This document shows, piece after piece, positions 8,782 to 16,750 of a DNA stretch of 64,000 nucleotides; within the stretch, counting starts at the first letter, position 1; the number at the start of each line of letters is the position of its first letter. The notes under the pieces are model-generated. The model ran no database searches and had not been told where the DNA came from. It saw only the letters and a program-made list of their open reading frames with translations. Position numbers and translations under genes: made by a program. The DNA is taken from assembly GCF_001011155.1 (NCBI RefSeq), contig NZ_CP011479.1, positions 3,490,501 to 3,554,500 on the forward strand, given 5' to 3'. Origin of the DNA: Hoeflea sp. IMCC20628. GTDB taxonomy: Bacteria; Pseudomonadota; Alphaproteobacteria; Rhizobiales; Rhizobiaceae.

Positions 8782-9705
8782 ATGAACCAACATTGTATTC
8801 TGGTCGGCGCGCCCGTTGACAGCGGCCAATCCAATCCCGGTTGCCTGATGGGACCGGCGTCCTACCGTGTGGCCGGACTGGCTGCCACGCTCGAGGACCT
8901 TGGCTGCACAGTTGATGACCGCGGCGATGTCGCACCGTGTTCGCCGACAGCCGCCAGCAGTCCCAACCCGGCGATACATCACCTCCCCGAGACAATCGAA
9001 TGGACCAAAGCGCTGGCTTCGGCTGCGCAGGAGGCCATGGCTGCAGGATTTCCGATTTTCCTCGGCGGCGATCACAGCCTTTCGCTTGGCACAGTGGCGG
9101 GGGTCGCGGCTCACGCCCAACAGCAGCAGCGGCCGTTGTTTGTGCTCTGGCTCGACGCCCATAGCGATTTTCATACGCCGATGACTACGCGCTCGGGCAA
9201 TCTGCACGGCACACCGATGGCCTACATTGCCGGACTTGGTGAGTTCGATGCATTTCCGGCCTTCCCCAATCCGGTCCCCGCCGACCGTATCTGCCTGTTC
9301 GGCATCCGCTCGGTTGACACGGACGAACGCAAGGCGTTGCGTGCGCATGGCATCACCCCGGTCGACATGCGCGAGCTTGATGAACGCGGAATTGTTGCAC
9401 CGCTGAGCGGCTTTCTGGATCAGGTCCGCGACGCCAACGGCTTGTTGCATGTCTCACTTGATGTCGATTTCCTCGACCCGGCCATCGCGCCGGCTGTCGG
9501 GACAACTGTTCCCGGCGGTGCGACGTTCCGCGAGGCCCATCTGGTGATGGAAATGCTGCATGAATCACAGCTTGTCAGTTCGCTCGACCTGGTCGAACTC
9601 AACCCGTTTCTCGACGAACGCGGACGCACCGCACGCCTGATGGTCGACCTCACCGCAAGCCTGATGGGCCGCAAGGTGTTTGACCGGGTCAACAGGGGTC
9701 TTTGA
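8782..9705 (+). CDS. rocF: Arginase
   Basis: A 307-residue ureohydrolase that should cleave arginine to ornithine and urea in the cytoplasm. The di-manganese ligands are all present: GGDHS (Asp97, His98), DAHSD (Asp125, His127, Asp129) and SLDVDFLD (Asp227, Asp229). The stretch that is usually APGTGTPVPGG reads APAVGTTVPGG here, a mild change at the substrate pocket, so a related guanidino substrate is possible. A GAGG lies upstream of the ATG at 8782. The gene sits 40 nt before ornithine cyclodeaminase, giving a two-step arginine-to-proline route, and opposite the Lrp-type regulator. Confidence 0.9.
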   Translation: MNQHCILVGAPVDSGQSNPGCLMGPASYRVAGLAATLEDLGCTVDDRGDVAPCSPTAASSPNPAIHHLPETIEWTKALASAAQEAMAAGFPIFLGGDHSLSLGTVAGVAAHAQQQQRPLFVLWLDAHSDFHTPMTTRSGNLHGTPMAYIAGLGEFDAFPAFPNPVPADRICLFGIRSVDTDERKALRAHGITPVDMRELDERGIVAPLSGFLDQVRDANGLLHVSLDVDFLDPAIAPAVGTTVPGGATFREAHLVMEMLHESQLVSSLDLVELNPFLDERGRTARLMVDLTASLMGRKVFDRVNRGL

Positions 9706-9745
9706 AGTTCGAAACAGCTGCCATTTTCACGACTGGAGACACTCA

Positions 9746-10798
9746 ATGACACCCCCTTCCCATCTGGCCTATGTGCCGTTCATCAGCGTCGAGAACATGA
9801 TGAAGCTGGTCCACTCCATCGGCATCGAAACCGTGCTGAAGGAACTGGCCGACGCGATCGAGCATGATTTCACCCGCTGGCCGCTGTTTGACAAGACACC
9901 ACGCGTCGGCAGCCATTCCGATGTTGGGGTGATCGAACTGATGCCGACCTCGGACGGCGATCTCTACGGCTTCAAATATGTCAACGGCCATCCGTCCAAC
10001 ACCAAGCAGGGCCTGCAAACCGTCACCGCCTTCGGTCTGCTGGCGCAGGTTTCATCCGGCTATCCTGTGCTGCTGTCAGAAATGACGGTGCTGACGGCGC
10101 TGAGAACCGCGGCGACCTCTTCCATGGCGGCGCGGCATCTGGCGCCAAAAGGCTCTAAAGTCATGGCGCTTATCGGCAATGGTGCGCAGTCAGAGTTCCA
10201 GGCACTGGCTTTCAAGGCCGTGGTCGGAATCGAAGAAGTTCGGCTTTTCGACATCGATGCGAACGCCACCGCGAAATGCGCCCGCAACCTTGCCGGCTCC
10301 GGTCTCAAGGTCACATCTTGCAAGTCTTCCCAGGAAGCCATGGAAGGTGCGCAGATCGTTACTACCTGCACCGCCGACAAGCAGTATGCCACCATCCTGA
10401 CCGACAACATGATCGGCGACGGTATTCATATCAACGCCATTGGCGGCGACTGCCCCGGCAAGACCGAATTGCACAAGGACATTCTCTTGCGTTCGGAAAT
10501 TTTCGTCGAGTATCCGCCACAGACCCGGATCGAAGGCGAAATCCAGCAAATGCCCGAAGACTACCCTGTGACCGAATTGTGGGAGGTGATCACCGGCCAG
10601 GCGGAAGGACGGAAATCAGCCTCGCAGATCACCCTGTTTGACGGCGTCGGCTTTGCCATCGAGGATTTTTCGGCTCTGAAATATGTGTATCAGCGGGCGC
10701 TGAAAACCGGCCATTTCCTGCAGCTCGACATGATCGCCGATCCGGACGATCCGCGTGACCTGTTTGGCATGCTGGCGCGCGCCGGCGAGCCTGCTTGA
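9746..10798 (+). CDS. ocd: Ornithine cyclodeaminase
   Basis: A 350-residue member of the ornithine cyclodeaminase/mu-crystallin family, converting ornithine to proline and ammonia with bound NAD. Visible features are the substrate-binding N-terminal half, the NAD-binding Rossmann motif LIGNGAQSEFQALA followed by a strand ending in the acidic LFDID, and the catalytic region INAIGGDCPGKTE with the conserved Asp. The ATG at 9746 is chosen because GGAGA lies 7 nt before it; the longer in-frame start at 9680 overlaps the arginase gene. It is in one operon with arginase. Confidence 0.9.
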   Translation: MTPPSHLAYVPFISVENMMKLVHSIGIETVLKELADAIEHDFTRWPLFDKTPRVGSHSDVGVIELMPTSDGDLYGFKYVNGHPSNTKQGLQTVTAFGLLAQVSSGYPVLLSEMTVLTALRTAATSSMAARHLAPKGSKVMALIGNGAQSEFQALAFKAVVGIEEVRLFDIDANATAKCARNLAGSGLKVTSCKSSQEAMEGAQIVTTCTADKQYATILTDNMIGDGIHINAIGGDCPGKTELHKDILLRSEIFVEYPPQTRIEGEIQQMPEDYPVTELWEVITGQAEGRKSASQITLFDGVGFAIEDFSALKYVYQRALKTGHFLQLDMIADPDDPRDLFGMLARAGEPA

Positions 10799-10864
10799 AC
10801 CGGAACAGTTCCGATTGGCTCCAAACATCTTGGCTAAGCAGGCGGCACGGGCTATTGGACGGGC

Positions 10865-11347
10865 ATGACCAGTCCAGACCCCGATATCCCACCGATCCGC
10901 CTGCTTGTTGATGCCGACGCCTGCCCGGTGCGCGAGGAATGCGTCAAGGTGGCGCTGCGCCACGGTATCAAGGTGACCTTTGTTTCCAACAGCTTCTTTC
11001 GGATCGAGACTGACCCGCTGGTGGAGCGCGAAATTGTGCCCGGCGATTTCGACGCTGCCGATGACCGCATCGTCGAGCACGTGACAAAGCGGTCCGTGGT
11101 GGTAACGGCCGACATCCTTCTCGCCGAGCGCTGCCTGAAGGCAGAAGCGGCAGCTGTGATGAGCCATACCGGCAAGGCGTTCACACATGATTCCATCGGC
11201 ATGGCAGTGGCGACGCGTTCGATCATGGCCGACCTGAGAGCCGGCGGTGCGCAAGTCGGTGGGCCGGCGCCCTTCGTCAAGGCCGACCGATCCCGCTTCC
11301 TCTCCGCACTTGATCTGGCTTTGGTCCGGTTAAAACGCCACGGCTGA
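10865..11347 (+). CDS. UPF0178 (YaiI/YqxD) family protein
   Basis: A 160-residue protein of the widespread UPF0178 (DUF188) family, recognisable from the N-terminal VDADACPVREE, the SNSFFRIE segment, VVVTADILLAERCL and SHTGKAFTHDSIG. The acidic clusters are reminiscent of NYN/PIN-type nucleases, but no activity is established for the family. It follows ornithine cyclodeaminase after 66 nt that include a 13-bp perfect palindrome (10801-10813), so it may have its own control and need not belong to the arginine operon. Confidence 0.85.
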   Translation: MTSPDPDIPPIRLLVDADACPVREECVKVALRHGIKVTFVSNSFFRIETDPLVEREIVPGDFDAADDRIVEHVTKRSVVVTADILLAERCLKAEAAAVMSHTGKAFTHDSIGMAVATRSIMADLRAGGAQVGGPAPFVKADRSRFLSALDLALVRLKRHG

Positions 11348-11472
11348 CAGGGTTTTCGGCAGCGAACATTTTCACCGCGATCAAGTCAATCGACCTGGGC
11401 TTCTGTTTTTTCTCGACAATCATCGCTTTGCGCGATCAACTGCTCCCAGAAGCATATCGGGGGATATAGATC

Positions 11473-12408
11473 ATGGCCTATGTGGACACGCTCAAGACAT
11501 TTGTACGCGTGTATGAACTGGGCAGCATGTCGGCTGCAGCGCGGGACTTGCGGGTTTCCGCCGCGGTTTCGTCAAGCCGCATCTCGGACCTCGAAAAAAG
11601 CCTCGGCGTCCGGCTGTTCAACCGCACCACACGCAGTTTGCGCGCCACCGCGCATGGCGAGTTGTTCTACAAGGGCGCGATCAAGATCCTTGATACGATC
11701 CGTGAAGTCGAAGGCGGCATTGCCGAAATCACCGCCCAGCCGAAAGGCACCCTGTTTGTCTCGGCGCCACTTGCAATGGGCAAGAAACTGGTGGCGCCGC
11801 TGATTCCGGCGTTCAAGGCTGAATATCCCGATATCAATGTCCGGCTCCGGCTGTCGGATCGAAAGGTCGATATCGCCCAGGAAGGCCTCGATGCCGCCTT
11901 TGTGCTCGGGCCGCTGCCCGATTCCGACCTGCGGGTGCGCGCGATCCATGATTTCGAGCGTGTGCTGGTCGCTTCACCGGATTATATCAAACAACACGGC
12001 ATGCCCCGGGATGGCGACGAGATCATATCGAACAAGCACAAGTGCCTGTTGCTGCGCTATCCCGGCGCAACCGAGTTTTACTGGAATCTGATAGTCGACG
12101 GCGAGATCCGTGGATTCCACCCGGAAGGATCGCTGGAAAGCGACGATGGCGACGTGTTGACTGCATGGGCGCTCGCCAGTTGCGGCATTGCCAGCAAGAC
12201 CCGCTATAATGTTGCAAGTCAGCTTGATGCGGGCACTCTGGTCGAAGTCGCGACTTCAACGCCAGCAACGCCGCAACCGTTTTCCTGTCTGTATCCGCAC
12301 AAGCGGCTGCAGGACCCGAAGGTCAAATTGTTCATCGATCACGTGATCAAGGGCATCCGCACAGAGATAGACAACGCGGCAGCTTCAACATCTTCAGGAA
12401 AAATTTGA
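11473..12408 (+). CDS. LysR-family transcriptional regulator
   Basis: A 311-residue LysR-type activator with the winged helix-turn-helix in residues ~1-60 (FVRVYELGSMSAAARDL, then SSRISDLEKSLGVRLFNRTT) and a periplasmic-binding-protein-like effector domain from ~90. It belongs to the large CrgA-like branch, where the HTH is followed by TLRATAHGE-type residues (here SLRATAHGE). It lies upstream of the NCS2 permease gene in the same orientation with a 223-bp gap. No regulatory link is shown. Confidence 0.85.
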   Translation: MAYVDTLKTFVRVYELGSMSAAARDLRVSAAVSSSRISDLEKSLGVRLFNRTTRSLRATAHGELFYKGAIKILDTIREVEGGIAEITAQPKGTLFVSAPLAMGKKLVAPLIPAFKAEYPDINVRLRLSDRKVDIAQEGLDAAFVLGPLPDSDLRVRAIHDFERVLVASPDYIKQHGMPRDGDEIISNKHKCLLLRYPGATEFYWNLIVDGEIRGFHPEGSLESDDGDVLTAWALASCGIASKTRYNVASQLDAGTLVEVATSTPATPQPFSCLYPHKRLQDPKVKLFIDHVIKGIRTEIDNAAASTSSGKI

Positions 12409-12550
12409 AAGCAGAGTGCATTTTCTTTGACTACTGTCCGGCTTGACCGACAGTCTCTGCATATGATGGCATGGGACTTGCTTTGAAAGTGGGGCGACGG
12501 CTGGGGATAAGGGAAAACGCTCGCTTCAGTCATTGGAAAGTCTGGAATGG

Positions 12551-12622
12551 CCGGCAATTCAGCCGGTTCGCGGCAATTGGGGGCGGCGAACCGGCAAGAC
12601 AATCGCCCCCTGGGGAAAAGGA
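12551..12622 (+). promoter_or_regulatory. Structured mRNA leader of the NCS2 permease: H-type pseudoknot at the ribosome binding site
   Basis: Three perfect complementarities are packed in 60 nt. Helix A is CCGGC 12551-12555 with GCCGG 12562-12566. Helix B is GCCGGTTCGC 12562-12571 with GCGAACCGGC 12586-12595 (10 bp). Helix C is GGGGGCG 12579-12585, lying in the loop of B, with CGCCCCC 12604-12610 (7 bp). B and C can form together as an H-type pseudoknot with a 7-nt loop 1, no inter-helix gap and an 8-nt loop 3. A competes with B for 12562-12566. The Shine-Dalgarno AGGA (12619-12622) begins 8 nt after helix C, so folding could control ribosome access. The class is not identified. Confidence 0.6.
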
Positions 12623-12631
12623 CCTGATTTA

Positions 12632-13990
12632 ATGGCCGACACATCGATTGGAACCGCAGAACAATTGCGGGATCCGAATTACACACCACCGCTTGCCAAA
12701 GCCATACCGCTGGGGATCCAGCATGTGCTGGCAATGTTTGTCTCCAATGTGACCCCGGCAATCATTGTTGCCGGTGCTGCCGGCATCGGCTTCGGCTCGG
12801 ATCAGGGGGCACTCGGGTTCCCCGACATGACCTACATGATCCAGATGTCGATCCTGTTCGCCGGTATTGCCACGCTGCTGCAGACCATCGGCATGGGCCC
12901 GGTCGGCGCACGCTTGCCAATCGTTCAGGGCACCAGCTTCGCCTTCGTTCCGGTGATGATCCCGGCTGTTGCAGGTCTTGGAACAGCTGGCCTCGCCGGA
13001 CTGATGACCGGCGTGATGATCGGCGGCATTTTCCACTTCTGCCTCGGCTTCTTTGTCGGCCGCATTCGCTATGCCCTGCCACCGCTCGTGACCGGCCTCA
13101 TCGTGCTGATGATCGGTCTGGCGCTGGTCAAGGTCGGCATTCAATATGCTGCCGGCGGCGTTCCGCTGATGGGCAAGCCGGAATTCGGAAGCCTGGCGAT
13201 GTGGATACCTGCGCTGGTGGTGATTGTCGTCACCCTGGCAATCAAGTTCTTCACCCGCGGTTTCGCAGCCGTTGCAGCAGTGCTGATCGGCATCATCGTC
13301 GGATATATCGTTGCACTGATGATGGGTCAGGTGAACTTCGGAAACCTGGCGCGTGCCAGCTATTTCGCACCACCGATCCCGTTCAAATGGGGCTTTGAGT
13401 TCAACTTCGCCATTGTTCTGGGCATGTGCTTCATGGCCATTGTGTCAGCCATCGAAACTGTTGGCGACACCAGCGGCATCACCAAAGGTGGAGCAGGTCG
13501 CGAAGCCACCGACAAGGAAATCGAAGGTGCAACCTTCGCCGATGGTCTCGGCACTGCGGTTGCCGGCGTTTTTGGCGGCCTGCCCAACACCTCGTTTTCG
13601 CAGAATGTCGGCCTGATCGCCATGACCGGTGTGATGAGCCGTCACGTGGTGACCATCGGAGCATTGTTCCTGATCGTCTGCGGCTTCATCCCGAAGATCG
13701 CCGCAATCATCAACACGGTTCCGATCAATGTGCTTGGCGGCGGCGTCATCGTCATGTTCGGCATGGTCTGCGCCGCCGGCGTCAGCATGCTGTCCGACGT
13801 CACATGGAACCGTCGCAACATGGTGATCTTCGCAACCGCACTGTCGATCGGCCTGGGCCTGCAGATGGTTCCCGAAGCGCTTCAGCATCTCGGCAAGACT
13901 GCCCAGATCCTGCTGACCAGCGGCCTGCTGCCTGCAGCGCTGATCGCCATCGTGCTCAACCTGGTGCTGCCTGAAAATCTCGACGACTGA
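12632..13990 (+). CDS. NCS2-family nucleobase permease (xanthine/uracil type)
   Basis: A 452-residue inner-membrane symporter with about 12-14 hydrophobic segments. The family signature is visible as QNVGLIAMTG (Gln324, Asn325, Gly327, Thr331), preceded by the NTSFS strand of the substrate site and, earlier, the GTSFAFVPVM segment. NCS2 proteins import uracil, xanthine, urate or other purines with a cation; the substrate cannot be fixed from the sequence, although the IVQGTSFAF and QN pattern is commonest in the xanthine/urate branch. The ATG at 12632 is chosen because AAAGGA precedes it by 9 nt; the in-frame ATG at 12533 would place the structured leader inside the coding region. No purine catabolic genes are adjacent. 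Confidence 0.85.
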   Translation: MADTSIGTAEQLRDPNYTPPLAKAIPLGIQHVLAMFVSNVTPAIIVAGAAGIGFGSDQGALGFPDMTYMIQMSILFAGIATLLQTIGMGPVGARLPIVQGTSFAFVPVMIPAVAGLGTAGLAGLMTGVMIGGIFHFCLGFFVGRIRYALPPLVTGLIVLMIGLALVKVGIQYAAGGVPLMGKPEFGSLAMWIPALVVIVVTLAIKFFTRGFAAVAAVLIGIIVGYIVALMMGQVNFGNLARASYFAPPIPFKWGFEFNFAIVLGMCFMAIVSAIETVGDTSGITKGGAGREATDKEIEGATFADGLGTAVAGVFGGLPNTSFSQNVGLIAMTGVMSRHVVTIGALFLIVCGFIPKIAAIINTVPINVLGGGVIVMFGMVCAAGVSMLSDVTWNRRNMVIFATALSIGLGLQMVPEALQHLGKTAQILLTSGLLPAALIAIVLNLVLPENLDD

Positions 13991-14010
13991 GATCGGCACC
14001 AGGACTTAAT

Positions 14011-14043
14011 AAAAAGCCCCCGGTTTGCGCCGGGGGTTTTTTG
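14011..14043. terminator. Bidirectional intrinsic terminator between the permease and rpe
   Basis: GCCCCCGG/TTTG/CGCCGGGGG stem-loop flanked by AAAAA on the left and TTTTTT on the right, so it can end transcripts from both convergent genes. Confidence 0.9.
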
Positions 14044-14076
14044 TTGGAACGAAGCCGTTATGGCTGCTTGAAATCC

Positions 14077-14739
14077 TTATACGGACTGCCGAATGGCGGT
14101 GATGTTTTTGGCCCAATCGGCCTCGCCCGCGCCATTGAAGACGGCGGATCCAGCAACCAGTACATCGGCACCGGCAGCGGCCACCAGGGGGGCGGTTTTG
14201 GTTGTCACGCCGCCATCGATCTCGATGTGGATAGGGCGATCGCCAATCATCTTCTTCACCCGCGCCACCTTGTCGACGACGGACGGAATGAAGGCCTGGC
14301 CGCCGAAGCCCGGGTTGACGGTCATCAACAGGACCAGATCAAGCCGGTCGAGCACATATTCAATGACGCTTTCAGGCGTCGACGGGTTGAGCGACACGCC
14401 AGCCTTCTTGCCCAGCGCCCGGATTGCCTGCAATGAACGGTCAAGATGTTTGGTCGCTTCGGCGTGAACCGTAATGATGTCGCAGCCGGCGTCGGCGAAA
14501 GCCTCGAGATAGAGGTCGCACGGCTCGATCATCAAATGGCAATCAAAGACTGCCTTGGTGCGCGGGCGCACGGCCTTGATGATGCCGGGGCCAAAGGTGA
14601 TGTTGGGGACGAAATGACCATCCATCACATCGAGATGGATCCAGTCGGCACCAGCGCGCATGACGCCTTCGATGTCGTCGCCGAGGCGGGAGAAATCAGC
14701 GGACAGGATGGACGGGGCGATCAGCACGGGACGGGTCAC
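14077..14739 (-). CDS. rpe: Ribulose-phosphate 3-epimerase
   Basis: A 220-residue TIM-barrel enzyme that interconverts ribulose 5-phosphate and xylulose 5-phosphate in the pentose phosphate pathway. All signatures are present: [41 protein letters not shown] and the phosphate-binding IEIDGGV and VAGSAVF. The start is the GTG at 14739, with GAGGA about 8 nt upstream; a longer in-frame ATG at 14841 would add 34 residues with no family counterpart. It is convergent with the permease and shares its terminator. Confidence 0.95.
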   Translation of the reverse strand: MTRPVLIAPSILSADFSRLGDDIEGVMRAGADWIHLDVMDGHFVPNITFGPGIIKAVRPRTKAVFDCHLMIEPCDLYLEAFADAGCDIITVHAEATKHLDRSLQAIRALGKKAGVSLNPSTPESVIEYVLDRLDLVLLMTVNPGFGGQAFIPSVVDKVARVKKMIGDRPIHIEIDGGVTTKTAPLVAAAGADVLVAGSAVFNGAGEADWAKNITAIRQSV

Positions 14740-14928
14740 GATGGGTTCCTCGACGTTGGGGCGCAAGTGGTCGGCATCAGGCCGGCCCGGGCCATTTGCT
14801 GCGGTTTGCCCGAATTGCTGCACCGAGGTCAAGCGTGGCATTGATCAAGCCTGTGCAAAGCCCTGCGACCTCTTGCCCGAATCATGACGTGGCAGGCAGT
14901 CTGGAACTGCCAATATCAGGAGCCCGCC

Positions 14929-15321
14929 ATGACCAGACCGCCGATCAGCCATTCCATCGTTTTCACCTACACCAGCGATCTCGAGCGCGGCTCACGTTTT
15001 CTGCGCGAGGTGATGGAACTGGATTTCGTCGTTGATCAGGGCGCCTGCCACATCTACCGGCTGACACCGCTGAGTTACATTGGCGTCTGTAATCTTCCCG
15101 ACCGGCCGCAAGGCACCGCGGGGGTGACGCTGACCATCGTCTCGCCGGATGTCGATGGCTGGCGAGACTTCCTCGAGGCCAAGGGCGTAACCTATGTCAG
15201 CGGCCCCGAGCACAGCGACGAATTCGGTGTCTACAGCTCGTTGTTTCATTCACCTGATGGCTACAGGGTGGAAATCCAGAGTTTTGACAATCCGGATTGG
15301 GACAAGGGCAGCATCGGATAA
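14929..15321 (+). CDS. VOC (glyoxalase/dioxygenase) superfamily protein
   Basis: A 130-residue single-module protein of the vicinal oxygen chelate fold. It starts with SHSIVFTYTSDLERGSRF, a typical first beta-alpha unit with a metal-ligand His, continues with the VTLTIVSPDVDGWRDFL strand-helix and ends in LFHSPDGYRVEIQSF, where the final Glu of VEIQ is the usual last metal ligand. The ATG at 14929 follows a CAGGAG by 6 nt; an upstream in-frame ATG at 14884 is less likely. The substrate is unknown: family members include glyoxalases, ring-cleavage enzymes and resistance proteins. Confidence 0.8.
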   Translation: MTRPPISHSIVFTYTSDLERGSRFLREVMELDFVVDQGACHIYRLTPLSYIGVCNLPDRPQGTAGVTLTIVSPDVDGWRDFLEAKGVTYVSGPEHSDEFGVYSSLFHSPDGYRVEIQSFDNPDWDKGSIG

Positions 15322-15330
15322 CGCTGCCCT
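15305..15330. terminator. Stem-loop spanning the VOC stop codon
   Basis: AGGGCAGC (15305-15312) pairs perfectly with GCTGCCCT (15323-15330); the stop codon lies in the loop. It separates two convergent genes. The U-tract is poor, so termination is uncertain. Confidence 0.45.
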
Positions 15331-15351
15331 CTCATAGCTGGAAGGGGACAA

Positions 15352-16566
15352 TCAGAACCGGATCGGTTCGCGGGTCATTTCCAGATGCAACATGTCACCG
15401 CTCCAGGGGTTGGCTTCGCAGACCGCCTCGTCGAGCTCGACGCCCAGGCCCGGCTCGTCTGACGGAATCACATAACCGTCGTCCCACTCGATTTTCTTCT
15501 TCAGCAATTCGGCGTGGAAGCCGTCCCAGGTCTTGATCGATTCCAGCACCAGGAAATTCGGCAGCGTCGCCGCAAGCTGGATGTTGGCGGCGGCGACCAG
15601 CGGTCCGCAATAGCAATGCGGCGCGATCTGGATGCCGAAGGCCTCGGCCATGCCGGCGATCTTCTTGGTTTCGAGAATTCCGCCCGAGCGACCCAGATTG
15701 GGCTGCAGGATGGCAGCGGCACGGGCCTCGATGACACGGGCGAATTCGTGCTTGGTCACCAGCCGTTCGCCGGTGGCAACCGGTATAGACGTGGCGCGCG
15801 CCACTTCCGCCATGGCGGCAATCTGGTCGGGCGGCACCGGTTCCTCGAACCACAGTGGGTCGGCGGACTCAATGGCGCGGGCCATGCGAATGGCGCCAGC
15901 GGCTGTGAACTGACCATGCGTGCCAAACAGGATATCGGCGCGGGTGCCAACGGCTCCCCGGACGGCGCGGACCATGCGGGCGCACAGATCGATGTCGGTC
16001 AGCAACGGCTGATGGCCGCCCTGAACCCGGTAAGGACCAGCCGGATCGAACTTGACCGCGGTAAACCCTTGACGCACGGCCTCAAGCGCTGCGGCTGCTG
16101 CCAGCTCGGGATCGTTGTAGACGTTCTTGGGTGTGTCGGTCGCCAGAGGATCGGCGCTGCCGCTGGCCGGATAGAGATAGGTGTAGGAGCGAAGCCCCTC
16201 ATGCACCCGTCCGCCAAGCAGTTTGTGCACCGGCTGGCCGGCTTCCTTGCCGATAATGTCCCAGCAGGCCATTTCCAGCGCCGAGCAGCAGGCCATCATG
16301 GTCATGTCAGGGCGTTGCGAGAAGCCGGAGGAATAGCAAAGCCGGAAGAAATTCTCGATGTCATGCGGATCGCGGCCGACCAGATAACGTGAAGCCACAT
16401 CTTCGATCAGCTTTGCGGTCAGGTGCGGATCAAAGGCGGCGTCATAGGCTTCGCCGTAACCCACGACGCCGCCGTCAGTGGTCAGTTTGACAAACAGGAA
16501 GTAGCGTCCGCCAGTTTGTGGCGGCGGATTGGCAACGACAAAGGTCTTAACGTCCGTGATTTTCAT
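15352..16566 (-). CDS. Enolase-superfamily enzyme (mandelate racemase / sugar-acid dehydratase group)
   Basis: A 404-residue protein with the two-domain enolase-superfamily layout: an N-terminal capping domain (KITDVKTFVVANPPP) and a C-terminal barrel. In the barrel are an ADILFGTHGQF strand where the first metal ligand is expected, the second ligand in WFEEPVPPDQ and the third in ATGERLVTKHEF; a late IAPHCYCGPL supplies a candidate catalytic His. Relatives are galactonate, mannonate and related acid-sugar dehydratases, which abstract the proton alpha to the carboxylate. The start is the ATG at 16566 with GGAGGG just upstream; an ATG 15 nt further up is also possible. The exact substrate is not predictable. 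It reads convergent to the VOC gene. Confidence 0.8.
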   Translation of the reverse strand: MKITDVKTFVVANPPPQTGGRYFLFVKLTTDGGVVGYGEAYDAAFDPHLTAKLIEDVASRYLVGRDPHDIENFFRLCYSSGFSQRPDMTMMACCSALEMACWDIIGKEAGQPVHKLLGGRVHEGLRSYTYLYPASGSADPLATDTPKNVYNDPELAAAAALEAVRQGFTAVKFDPAGPYRVQGGHQPLLTDIDLCARMVRAVRGAVGTRADILFGTHGQFTAAGAIRMARAIESADPLWFEEPVPPDQIAAMAEVARATSIPVATGERLVTKHEFARVIEARAAAILQPNLGRSGGILETKKIAGMAEAFGIQIAPHCYCGPLVAAANIQLAATLPNFLVLESIKTWDGFHAELLKKKIEWDDGYVIPSDEPGLGVELDEAVCEANPWSGDMLHLEMTREPIRF

Positions 16567-16750
16567 GGCACCCTCCGGCAATTCAACTCATTTGCGCGCA
16601 ATCGATCAGGTATAGACCGCAAAATCCAGTGCGTATGAACCCACAGCCCAAAAATGGCTCTTGGAATACAAAGCTCTAACAGAGGGCAAGCACCGGGCAA
16701 GCTTGGCCTGACAGGCTGGGGGCAGCTAAGGCCTCATGCGAAGAAACCTG

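Noticed and set aside
12533-12631. N-terminal extension of the NCS2 permease
   Set aside because: It would encode the structured leader; the start at 12632 has a proper ribosome site and fits the family.
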